Shown: positions 17,721 through 26,573 of the stretch, piece by piece
How positions within the stretch are numbered: the stretch's first letter is position 1
Layout of the letters: each line of letters starts with the position of its first letter
DNA from: Hyphomonas atlantica corrig.
Lineage (GTDB): Bacteria > Pseudomonadota > Alphaproteobacteria > Caulobacterales > Hyphomonadaceae
Reading direction: 5' to 3'
NCBI RefSeq assembly: GCF_000682715.1
Contig: NZ_AWFH01000062.1
Span: 62,001-126,000 of the forward strand
Length of the DNA stretch: 64,000 nt
Notes under the pieces: model-generated
Told to the model about the DNA's origin: nothing
The model's database searches: none
Seen by the model: the letters and a program-made list of their open reading frames with translations, nothing else
Made by a program: the position numbers and the translations under genes

Positions 17721-18044
17721 TCAGTCACCCATCTTCTGAACGTCGCCCGGAGACTTCGGGCCGAATTGTATGCGGTTCAGGAAACCAGTCACGATTTCCT
17801 TGATGATATCCTCTTTCTCCGGGCCGTCCGGGTGAAGATCCTTGAAGGCATCCGTGACATGCTTTGCGATGTCACCCAAGATAAACCCCCACATGGTTGG
17901 TTCTGTCGCGGGATCAGCTGCGTCTCCAACGCGAAGGCTTACATGATCGGTATTGTCGGCAATCCAGAACCGGATCATTTCCTGCGCGGCATCAGCCCCT
18001 TCAATAGAGGGAGGGGATTTGAGTTCTCGTATCTCAGTCGACAT
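17721..18044 (-). CDS. DUF5076 domain-containing protein
   Basis: A 107-residue cytoplasmic protein without signal or membrane segment. Sequence features such as [29 protein letters not shown] and [13 protein letters not shown] fit the DUF5076 family, which is known from alphaproteobacteria and often lies in PDH operons; its function is not established. The start at 18044 follows GAGGAG on the minus strand and overlaps the pdhB end by 11 bases; the open frame to 18077 lies within pdhB. It ends one base before pdhC. Coupling to both E1-beta and E2 suggests an accessory or regulatory role for the complex, which is inference. Confidence 0.78.
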   Translation of the reverse strand: MSTEIRELKSPPSIEGADAAQEMIRFWIADNTDHVSLRVGDAADPATEPTMWGFILGDIAKHVTDAFKDLHPDGPEKEDIIKEIVTGFLNRIQFGPKSPGDVQKMGD

Positions 18045-19425
18045 AGCAAACTCCTCGCGCGGCTTCGACAATGTCATCGGCGTTCGGAAGGCTCATGGCC
18101 TCCAGATTTGCCGCATACGGCAGAGGTACATCTTTCTGGTGCACCCGAGCCGGCGGCGCATCAAGATAGTCAAACGCTTCTGCAGTCACGGTTGCGGCAA
18201 TTTCCGCGCCGATACCGAAGAACCGCCATCCCTCTTCACAGCAAACGATACGGTTGGTCTTCTTTACGCTCTCAATGATCGTGTCGGTATCGAGCGGGCG
18301 AATGGTGCGCAGGTCAATAACCTCGGCATCTATCCCCTGCTCTGCCAAGGTCTCAGCAGCTTGCAGCGCAAATCCCACCATTCGCGAGTGCGCAACCAGA
18401 GTTACGTCGTTACCGACGCGCTTCACCTTGGCTTTGCCAAGCGGCAAAATGTGATCATCAATATCCGGGACCGGGAAACTGTTGCCGTAGAGGAGTTCAT
18501 GCTCCAGGAAAACGACCGGGTTCGGATCACGGATAGCTGCCTTGAGAAGACCTTTGGCATCAGCCGCATCATATGGCGCGACTACCTTGAGGCCCGGCAC
18601 CTGTCCGTACCAAGCAGAATAGTCCTGGCTGTGCTGAGCGCCGACACGTGAAGCTGCGCCGTTTGGCCCGCGGAACACGATTGGACATCCCATCTGACCA
18701 CCAGACATGTACAGCGTCTTGGCTGCAGAATTGATGATCTGGTCAATCGCCTGCATGGCAAAATTGAACGTCATGAATTCGACGATCGGCTTCAAGCCAG
18801 CAAATGCTGCTCCAACGCCCAGACCTGCAAACCCGTGTTCCGTAATCGGCGTGTCTACAACACGCTTCGCACCAAACTCCTGAAGCAGTTCACGCGTCAC
18901 TTTGTATGCGCCCTGGTACTCTGCGACTTCTTCACCCATGACGAAGACTGACTCGTCACGGCGCATTTCTTCGGCCATCGCATCACGCAAGGCATCGCGC
19001 ACTGTGGTTTCCGTGAAGGATGTGCCTTCTGGAATGGTTGGGTCAGAAAGAATCGCAGCCTGAGGTTCAGCGGCAGCTTCACTCTCATCGTCAGATTCTT
19101 TTGAAGTATTGTGCTCTGCCGCCTCTTTGGACTCGGTCGAAGAGCTTGAAGCGTTTTTCGCCTCTACGGAGGAGGCATCTTCACCGTCTTCCGCAAGCAC
19201 CGCGATTACCGCGTTCACTTTTACGCCTTCGGTCCCTTCAGGCACCAGGATCTTGGCCAGTGTGCCTTCATCGACGGCTTCTACTTCCATCGTGGCCTTG
19301 TCGGTCTCGATTTCCGCAATGACGTCACCGGAAGAGACCGTATCTCCTTCCTTTTTGAGCCATTTCGAAAGAGTGCCTTCCTCCATTGTCGGAGACAGGG
19401 CAGGCATGAGAATATCTACGGACAT
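18034..19425 (-). CDS. pdhB: Pyruvate dehydrogenase E1 component beta subunit with N-terminal lipoyl domain
   Basis: A 463-residue E1-beta. The first 80 residues are a lipoyl domain (Lys43 in [11 protein letters not shown]), followed by an acidic, serine-rich linker, then the transketolase-like E1-beta from about residue 138 ([91 protein letters not shown]). It completes the thiamine-diphosphate site with PdhA and decarboxylates pyruvate. The lipoyl-E1-beta fusion is typical of alphaproteobacterial PDH. Located 55 bases after pdhA. Confidence 0.95.
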   Translation of the reverse strand: MSVDILMPALSPTMEEGTLSKWLKKEGDTVSSGDVIAEIETDKATMEVEAVDEGTLAKILVPEGTEGVKVNAVIAVLAEDGEDASSVEAKNASSSSTESKEAAEHNTSKESDDESEAAAEPQAAILSDPTIPEGTSFTETTVRDALRDAMAEEMRRDESVFVMGEEVAEYQGAYKVTRELLQEFGAKRVVDTPITEHGFAGLGVGAAFAGLKPIVEFMTFNFAMQAIDQIINSAAKTLYMSGGQMGCPIVFRGPNGAASRVGAQHSQDYSAWYGQVPGLKVVAPYDAADAKGLLKAAIRDPNPVVFLEHELLYGNSFPVPDIDDHILPLGKAKVKRVGNDVTLVAHSRMVGFALQAAETLAEQGIDAEVIDLRTIRPLDTDTIIESVKKTNRIVCCEEGWRFFGIGAEIAATVTAEAFDYLDAPPARVHQKDVPLPYAANLEAMSLPNADDIVEAARGVCYVD

Positions 19426-19480
19426 TATTGTGCTCCGAAAAACTGGATCAAGGACTGTCGGGTTTCACAGGCGCCAGACA

Positions 19481-20494
19481 TCAGGCCACCTCGACGTCTT
19501 TGAGAACGTCCGTCCACAGTTCCGATGGATCAGGTTCAGGGCTTTCAAGGGAAAAGTCTGCGGCCTCTTTCACGATACCCTTGATTTCCTTGTCTATATC
19601 TTTGAGCTCATCTTCGCTCGCATGGCCCTGCTCAAGGAGCTGTGTCTTCAGGCCCTCAATCGGATCATGGTGGGAGCGAATGTCATCGACCTCTTCGCGT
19701 TTGCGGTACTTGGCAGGGTCTGACATTGAGTGACCGCGGTAGCGGTAGGTCTTCATTTCCAGAATGTACGGCCCCTTTCCGGAACGCACATACTTGACGG
19801 CTTTTTCGCCCGCCGCCCGCACGGCCATGACGTCCATGCCATCTACCTCTTCTCCTTCAATTTCAAAGGAAATGCCGCGCTTGTAGAGCTCAGTTTCTGA
19901 GGCGTGACGGGCAACACTCGTACCCATCGCGTACATGTTGTTTTCAATGACATAAACAACCGGAAGGTCCCATAGCGAAGCCATGTTGAACGCTTCGTAA
20001 ACTTGGCCCTGGTTTGCGGCGCCATCACCGAAATAGGCTACGGCAACGTTGTCCGTGCCGCGATACTTGTTGGCAAATCCGAGGCCCGTGCCGATTGGCA
20101 CCTGGGCTCCAACGATTCCATGACCACCGTAGAAGTTCTTTTCTTTGGAGAACATATGCATTGAGCCGCCCTTCCCTCGGGAGTAGCCGCCGATGCGTCC
20201 TGTCAGTTCTGCCATCACGCCTTTCGGATCCATGTCACAGGCCAGCATGTGCCCATGATCGCGATACCCCGTGATGATCTGGTCACCTTCCTTCAAGCAG
20301 GCCTGCATACCCGTCACAACGGCTTCCTGGCCGATATAGAGGTGGCAAAACCCGGCAATCTTTCCCATGCCGTAAAGCTGGCCGGCCTTCTCTTCAAACC
20401 GGCGGATCAGGAGCATGTCCCGATAGTATTTCAGCATCTCCGCTTTATTGCCCTTGGAGGGTGCCTTTTTGGTACTTCTAGATTTCGTCGCCAT
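19481..20494 (-). CDS. pdhA: Pyruvate dehydrogenase E1 component alpha subunit
   Basis: A 337-residue thiamine-diphosphate E1-alpha. GDGAANQGQVYEAFNMA to VIENN is the ThDP-binding GDG-N motif, YRDHGHMLA and GKGGSMHMF are the active-site entrance, and YRYRGHSMSDPAKYR is the phosphorylation-loop-like region. A lysine-rich start (TKSRSTKKAPSKGNK) may aid binding to E2. It decarboxylates pyruvate and passes the acetyl group to lipoamide. Start at 20494 is chosen because TTGGAGCG lies just upstream; the extra four residues of the longer frame are the ribosome site itself. First PDH gene, 68 bases downstream of ftsB. Confidence 0.95.
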   Translation of the reverse strand: MATKSRSTKKAPSKGNKAEMLKYYRDMLLIRRFEEKAGQLYGMGKIAGFCHLYIGQEAVVTGMQACLKEGDQIITGYRDHGHMLACDMDPKGVMAELTGRIGGYSRGKGGSMHMFSKEKNFYGGHGIVGAQVPIGTGLGFANKYRGTDNVAVAYFGDGAANQGQVYEAFNMASLWDLPVVYVIENNMYAMGTSVARHASETELYKRGISFEIEGEEVDGMDVMAVRAAGEKAVKYVRSGKGPYILEMKTYRYRGHSMSDPAKYRKREEVDDIRSHHDPIEGLKTQLLEQGHASEDELKDIDKEIKGIVKEAADFSLESPEPDPSELWTDVLKDVEVA

Positions 20495-20562
20495 AAATCG
20501 CTCCAACCCTTTTGTGGACTTATGTATGCGCGATAACGCAACGACAAGTCAGAACAACTATG

Positions 20563-20862
20563 TCAATTTGCAGAGCTTGGTTCCGGAGAAAGTAAAACAA
20601 TCTCGTTCGGATAGACGAAAGCGAGCTTGTCACGCGCCATGGCTTCTACGAAATCTGGGTCTACAGATCCCGGTGTCAGGCGGCGAATATCGGTTTCAAG
20701 ACGAGCGAGATCCTGCTCAAGATCGGCCAGAACAGCCTTGCGATCCTCAAGCTCCATCTGGGCATCCGACCATCGGCCGAGCCCCTTCTCCCCCGCAAAG
20801 GCGTGGTAGGCAAAATACAGGACAAGAAGTGACAGGCCGACAGCCTCGAATCGCGATCTCAT
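20563..20862 (-). CDS. ftsB: FtsB/DivIC-type septum formation initiator
   Basis: A 99-residue bitopic division protein: a short cytoplasmic start, one membrane helix (VGLSLLVLYFAYHAFAG, about 8-24), then a periplasmic coiled coil rich in Leu, Glu and Asp (DAQMELEDRKAVLADLEQ onward) and a C-terminal block MARDKLAFVYPNEIVLL typical of the family. FtsB, with FtsL and FtsQ, activates septal peptidoglycan synthesis. The position between eno and pdhA is the usual alphaproteobacterial (and broader) eno-ftsB linkage. Likely transcribed with the PDH genes. Confidence 0.88.
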   Translation of the reverse strand: MRSRFEAVGLSLLVLYFAYHAFAGEKGLGRWSDAQMELEDRKAVLADLEQDLARLETDIRRLTPGSVDPDFVEAMARDKLAFVYPNEIVLLSPEPSSAN

Positions 20863-20928
20863 GACCTCACCTAAAGGCGGTTTGGTTAAGAGAAAGTGAG
20901 CGCCATCGGCCGTGTCAGGTGATGCAAA

Positions 20929-22317
<1,389 letters not shown>

Positions 22318-22503
22318 TTAGATGTCGTCGCGTGGTTCAAGAACCTGACGACCGCGATATACACCGGTCTTCAGGTCGATGTGGTGCGGGCGGCGCAGCT
22401 CACCGGAGTCTGCGTCTTCGATGTATGTGTTCATGTCGAGGCGGTCGTGCGAACGGCGCATGCCGCGACGAGACTTCGAAACTTTACTCTTAGGGACTGC
22501 CAT
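22318..22503 (-). CDS. rpmF: 50S ribosomal protein L32
   Basis: A 61-residue L32: [20 protein letters not shown] is the classical start and [18 protein letters not shown] the C-terminal block. The zinc-ribbon cysteines found in some L32 proteins are absent, as in many proteobacteria. The ATG at 22503 gives the canonical protein; the open frame to 22578 is leader sequence. In that leader a palindrome GCGCAA-AA-TTGCGC at 22524-22537 could fold in the mRNA. Ends at a strong terminator. Confidence 0.97.
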   Translation of the reverse strand: MAVPKSKVSKSRRGMRRSHDRLDMNTYIEDADSGELRRPHHIDLKTGVYRGRQVLEPRDDI

Positions 22504-22631
22504 AACAGGTATCCGGTAGTTTGGCGCAAAATTGCGCGTGAATTGGAAAGGGGCCTCATACATATCCCCTCGGTCCAATGCAAGACTACATCATCATCGC
22601 AGTATGATTTTCTTCAGTCGCCATTATTCGC

Positions 22632-23876
22632 TCAATTTTGTTTGGCAGCTTCGGCTTGTCGCATGATGCGCAATAGATTTCCGCCCCAAATTTTCTCCAA
22701 ATCCTCTTTGGAGTAGCCTTCTTCAAGAAGTCGTTCCGTTACCTTTGGAAGATCGGAAACGTCCTCCATGCCGGCAACGCCGCCTCCCCCATCCCAATCT
22801 GCTCCCATACCGACATGGTCCGGCCCCACGATCGCAAGTGCGTGTAGCATCTGATCCATGAACACTTCGAACGATGACAGAGGCATGGGATACGTCTCAT
22901 TGATCTCCTGACGACGCGCCAAATAGCGTTCACGCTCGTTGGAGCTGAGATCGAACGGGGATATTCCGTTAAACTCCTCTGATAGTGCCTCCATTGCCTC
23001 AACCCGCTCCGCTGGTGGTTCGAGATCTTCTATATATGCACCAAGAGCATTGATCTGGATAACGCCACCATCCGCCGCGACCTTTCTCAAAAGGTCGTCT
23101 GATATGTTTCGCGGATGGTCATACAGACTGCTCACTCCCGTATGAGACAGCACGACAGGCGTTGAGGAGACTTCCATAATGGCCTCGAGCGCTGAATCAG
23201 CTGCGTGAGACGCGTCGATCATCATACCCAGCCGGTTCGCTTCCCGAATCAGCTCCTCCCCCAAAGGGGTGAGTCCTCCGAGATCAGATGCGCTGAGATC
23301 GGTCGCGCTGTCTGCAAATTGGTTGTCCATAAAGTGGACAGGACCAATCAGGCGAACGCCGCGATTGTAGAACTCTTCGATCATTCCCAGGTCGGTGCCG
23401 AGTGGGTAGCTGTTCTCGATGGATTTATAGACGATTTTCTTGCCGGAGGCTGCGATTCTCTCAGCATCATCCGCGGTAGTGGCTAGCTCAAATTCGTTCG
23501 GATGCATTTCGATCAGTTGCAGAATTTCATCCGAGCGCTTCAAAGCGGCGAGCTTTGCTGCTTCATATGAGGTCACGTTGAGGGGCCCCTGTGGAGTGTA
23601 AATCACCCAAAAGCCGCCATCGAGACCGCCTCGCTCCATCTTGGGAAGATCTACCTGCACGCGCCCCAACTTGGAGGGGTTATCAGCCAGAACATCAAAG
23701 TCCGGGTTGGACAGGTTTGCAGGGGTGTCGAGGTGAGAATCTATAACCAGCAAGGCATGGTGCAGTTCCCGATAATTTTGCTCCGCAACGTCGTACCCCT
23801 CATCACGCTCAGGAGCTGAGGGGCTGCCGCACGCAGCCAAGAGAAGCGCACTCATTAATGGGATCAATTTCTTCAT
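22632..23876 (-). CDS. Membrane dipeptidase family (M19) lipoprotein
   Basis: A 414-residue renal-dipeptidase-type zinc peptidase. MKKLIPLMSALLLAAC is a lipoprotein signal with Cys16. VIDSHLDTP carries the HxD metal motif, YKSIENSYPLG the bridging glutamate region, IDASHAADS and VVLSHTGVSSLYDHPRN the metal histidines, and HVGMGADWDGGGGV the catalytic-side aspartate. M19 enzymes cut dipeptides, including D-amino-acid ones, and some hydrolyse beta-lactams. It acts in the periplasm, probably tethered to the outer membrane (residue after Cys is Gly). The start at 23876 is fixed by the lipobox; an open frame to 23993 runs through the terminator of the upstream gene and is rejected. Confidence 0.9.
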   Translation of the reverse strand: MKKLIPLMSALLLAACGSPSAPERDEGYDVAEQNYRELHHALLVIDSHLDTPANLSNPDFDVLADNPSKLGRVQVDLPKMERGGLDGGFWVIYTPQGPLNVTSYEAAKLAALKRSDEILQLIEMHPNEFELATTADDAERIAASGKKIVYKSIENSYPLGTDLGMIEEFYNRGVRLIGPVHFMDNQFADSATDLSASDLGGLTPLGEELIREANRLGMMIDASHAADSALEAIMEVSSTPVVLSHTGVSSLYDHPRNISDDLLRKVAADGGVIQINALGAYIEDLEPPAERVEAMEALSEEFNGISPFDLSSNERERYLARRQEINETYPMPLSSFEVFMDQMLHALAIVGPDHVGMGADWDGGGGVAGMEDVSDLPKVTERLLEEGYSKEDLEKIWGGNLLRIMRQAEAAKQN

Positions 23877-23935
23877 AAGAACTCGCTGGTTTCTGACTTG
23901 CTTCTTGCAGACTAAGGAGCGAGGGCCTCGGCGCA

Positions 23936-23965
23936 AGAAAAAGGATCGCCCCGCAGGGCGATCAA
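23936..23965 (-). terminator. Rho-independent terminator of the racemase gene
   Basis: GATCGCCC (23944-23951) and GGGCGATC (23956-23963) form a perfect 8-bp stem with a CGCA loop, followed on the minus strand by CTTTTTCTTG. It separates the racemase gene (24106-25200) from the dipeptidase gene. Confidence 0.9.
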
Positions 23966-23980
23966 GGTCAGCAAGAAGGA

Positions 23981-24025
23981 CGTTGAGCAGCAATCCCGGC
24001 TAACTGCCGGCACATGTGCTCAACG
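23981..24025 (-). other. Nested stem-loop in the 3' region of the racemase transcript
   Basis: Outer arms CGTTGAGCA (23981-23989) and TGCTCAACG (24017-24025) pair over 9 bp; inner arms CCGGC (23996-24000) and GCCGG (24006-24010) pair over 5 bp around TAACT. It lies between the racemase stop and the intrinsic terminator. With that terminator it could be the body of a 3'-UTR-derived small RNA or simply an mRNA-stabilising element; nothing in the sequence decides. Confidence 0.5.
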
Positions 24026-24105
24026 CCATGATTGTTAGCAGAACGAAACTGAATGAATCGGAATGCTTTCGGTTGTGTTGTGTTCATCTTTCAGGCGAGC
24101 TGAAG

Positions 24106-25200
24106 TCAGGTAATTCCCCAGTCACGCAGGATTTCGTCGGAATGTTCGCCCAGGCCGGCTGGTCGTCCTTGAATGGCGCCCGGTGTCGCCGAGAAGCGTG
24201 GCGCTGGCGCTGGCTGGACCACGCCCTCAACCTCAACGAAAGTTTGTCGATCGACATTGTGCTGGTGATGAGGTGCTTCGGACATGGACAACACCGGTGC
24301 GAAACAAATATCCGTCCCTTCCATGATCTCGCACCACTCGTCGCGAGTCTTGGTCTTGAAGACAGTCTTGATTTTTTCTTTCAGGCTTGGCCACTTCGAT
24401 CGATCCATCTGTGCCTGGAATTCGGGATCTGTAAGGCCGGCCTTCTCGACAAGCAGAGCGTAGAATTGCGGCTCAATAGAGCCGATGGAGACCCACTTAC
24501 CGTCTGCGCACTCGTACGTGTCATAGAAATGCGCGCCGCCATCCAACAGGTTCGCCTCACGGTCATCAGTCCAGAGGCCCATCGCCTTCATGCCGTAGAA
24601 CATTGTCGCCAGCGACGCCGCGCCGTCCGACATCGCCACATCCACGACTTGCCCCTCGCCGCCATTCTTTACGTTCATCAAACCTGCGAGAAGACCCATG
24701 GCGAGATACAGAGCGCCTCCCCCATAGTCGCCAACCAGATTGAGCGGCGGTCGAGGTCGACCATCGCCGTCACCCATCGCGTGAAGCGCACCTGTAATGG
24801 CAATGTAGTTCAAGTCATGGCCAGCAGAATGCGACAGGGCCCCGGTTTGGCCCCAGCCGGTCATCCGCCCGTAGACCAGCTTGGGATTGCGCGCGAGAAC
24901 TACATCTGGTCCGAGGCCGTTGCGCTCCATCACGCCAGGTCGAAACCCTTCGATGAGACCGTCAGCTTTCTCTAGCAGTTTCAACGCCGTCTCGACGTCA
25001 GCCGGATCCTTCAGGTTCAACCCAATTGAGCGTCGACCACGGCCCATGACATCGGCAGCTCGCCCTGGCCGGCCATCACCTTTGCGATCGATACGTATAA
25101 CGTCAGCGCCAAGATCAGACAGGAGCATGCCGCAAAATGGTCCGGGGCCGATACCTGCGAATTCCACAATCTTCACGCCGTTAAGCGGTCCTTGAGCCAT
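24106..25200 (-). CDS. Alpha-methylacyl-CoA racemase family protein (CaiB/BaiF)
   Basis: A 364-residue type III CoA transferase-fold protein of the racemase branch. [15 protein letters not shown], the arginine-rich [15 protein letters not shown] and [17 protein letters not shown] are conserved; [19 protein letters not shown] gives His128 and [13 protein letters not shown] gives Asp158, matching the catalytic base pair of AMACR/MCR rather than the aspartate nucleophile of true transferases. It would invert 2-methyl-branched acyl-CoAs so that beta-oxidation can proceed. Cytoplasmic, single-gene unit ending at a strong terminator. The CaiB gene at 3541-4740 is a distant paralogue. Confidence 0.88.
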   Translation of the reverse strand: MAQGPLNGVKIVEFAGIGPGPFCGMLLSDLGADVIRIDRKGDGRPGRAADVMGRGRRSIGLNLKDPADVETALKLLEKADGLIEGFRPGVMERNGLGPDVVLARNPKLVYGRMTGWGQTGALSHSAGHDLNYIAITGALHAMGDGDGRPRPPLNLVGDYGGGALYLAMGLLAGLMNVKNGGEGQVVDVAMSDGAASLATMFYGMKAMGLWTDDREANLLDGGAHFYDTYECADGKWVSIGSIEPQFYALLVEKAGLTDPEFQAQMDRSKWPSLKEKIKTVFKTKTRDEWCEIMEGTDICFAPVLSMSEAPHHQHNVDRQTFVEVEGVVQPAPAPRFSATPGAIQGRPAGLGEHSDEILRDWGIT

Positions 25201-25237
25201 GATATTCCTACCCTTTGTCTAATCTCTCGAGGTCAAT

Positions 25238-25294
25238 TTAGCGGATCATTAAGCCGACGAGTCGCAAAAGGAAGGGGTATCGCAACGTCGACTC
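25238..25294 (+). promoter_or_regulatory. Candidate CtrA site and two CcrM methylation sites upstream of the PopA-like gene
   Basis: TTAG-N7-TTAA at 25238-25252 is one base off the CtrA consensus TTAA-N7-TTAA; GAGTC (25259-25263) and GACTC (25290-25294) are CcrM GANTC sites. They lie 20-76 bases before the start of the PopA-like gene and within the divergent region with the racemase gene. Binding is not shown; the CtrA match is short and could occur by chance. Confidence 0.4.
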
Positions 25295-25313
25295 CCGCAA
25301 TCTTTTGAGCTTT

Positions 25314-26573
25314 ATGAATCATCTCGCATATCTAGACCCACCAATCGAAGTCTTGGCATCCAGCCCCCGACTGGAGATGATCATGTCGCGGTTGAAGGTA
25401 GGGCGTGTCAGGCCCTTCAAGGCGGATGCGCCTCTATCTTGCCAGTCGACAGACGCTCTACTCATCGACACGGCAAGCATTGACAATGACATCCTCGATG
25501 AGGCTATCGCACAAATAGGCGCTTCTCTGCGTCCAGTCATGGTGCTTGGAGACGCCTCTGTTGCGAGTTGTTTCGAGAACGCGGTGGTCATTCCACGAGA
25601 TCGCGATCTGCCTGTACTGCGGGGACGCCTTGAGGCGATCTCTCGCCGCACAAACCGTCTTTCTGAACTCAAGCTTCGTACGGAATCCGCCTCAGCGTTT
25701 GGAATTGCATTGCCGCTGCCGACATTCGAAGTTGTACCGGACATTCTCTACCTTGGAGACGGATCAGCTCGTTTTTTGGCTCTTCAAGCCAATCTCGCGG
25801 AGCATGGCATGTCACTAACGGCGGCATTCAGTGTTCGTACCGCCGCTGATTACGCCGAGCAGAAACAGTTCTCAGCAATCCTGATCGATGTGACGCAAGA
25901 GTCACAACATCTCGACCAGATAGCGGGCTGGCTTTCAAAACTTGCCTCAACTTTCTCGGACGTTCCGCTGCTTGGTCTCGTGGGCGAAGGATTGTTTCCA
26001 TCTCCCACTTTCCACGACTTGATTAGCTGTCTCTCCCACGTATTTGACCACACTGTAGACGCCAGGGAGCTGGCCAAGCATGTGGAATTGTATGGACGAC
26101 GGGATGCGGGATGTGGAGCAACTGCTGAAAACGCAGCGAATGTTCCGGAGTTTCTGGACGGCGACACAAAGCTATTCTCGGAACAATTCCTGCGCACGCA
26201 CCTCTCCAAACAAATTGCCTTTTCGAAGGAGTATGGAACCACGTTGAGTCTGCTTGCACTTGCTGATCCAAACGGCGCAGGACTTACGAGTGATGAGCGC
26301 AAGCAAGTGGCTCAACTTTTGTTGAGCGCGTTGAGAGAATCCGATCTTCCTAGCCTTCTTGGTTCGGATGCCTTCGTGATAAGCTTGCCGGCAACCGGCT
26401 ATAAAGGCGCTGTACTCATCAGTGAACGTATTATGCAGTCGCTCGCAAGTTCGTCGCCAAAACTAGCGCAGCAATTGGGATGGAGGATTGCGGAGGCACG
26501 CGCTTATCATGATGCCCCCGTACTTCTGTCTGAAGTTACATCGGGTGTCTTTCAACAGAACCGTGTGGGCTAA
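25314..26573 (+). CDS. PopA-like protein: two degenerate receiver domains and a degenerate GGDEF domain with an intact I-site
   Basis: A 419-residue soluble protein. Residues 10-120 and 143-262 look like response-regulator folds (DALLID and FSAILIDV end in the phospho-acceptor strand; the acidic pair and lysine are mostly missing). Residues 280-415 match a GGDEF domain, but the signature GG(D/E)EF reads GSDAF at 350-354, so cyclase activity is not expected. RESD at 341-344 is the RxxD inhibitory-site motif at exactly the nine-residue spacing found in PleD, so c-di-GMP binding is plausible. This is the architecture of Caulobacter PopA, a c-di-GMP receptor that brings CtrA to the ClpXP protease. 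The ATG at 25314 is preferred to a TTG three codons earlier. Orthology is inferred. Its stop overlaps that of mfd. Confidence 0.65.
   Translation: MNHLAYLDPPIEVLASSPRLEMIMSRLKVGRVRPFKADAPLSCQSTDALLIDTASIDNDILDEAIAQIGASLRPVMVLGDASVASCFENAVVIPRDRDLPVLRGRLEAISRRTNRLSELKLRTESASAFGIALPLPTFEVVPDILYLGDGSARFLALQANLAEHGMSLTAAFSVRTAADYAEQKQFSAILIDVTQESQHLDQIAGWLSKLASTFSDVPLLGLVGEGLFPSPTFHDLISCLSHVFDHTVDARELAKHVELYGRRDAGCGATAENAANVPEFLDGDTKLFSEQFLRTHLSKQIAFSKEYGTTLSLLALADPNGAGLTSDERKQVAQLLLSALRESDLPSLLGSDAFVISLPATGYKGAVLISERIMQSLASSSPKLAQQLGWRIAEARAYHDAPVLLSEVTSGVFQQNRVG

Noticed and set aside
22524-22537. Palindrome in the rpmF leader as a regulatory element
   Set aside because: GCGCAA-AA-TTGCGC is short and lacks a terminator or ribosome-site context; kept only as a remark in the rpmF entry.
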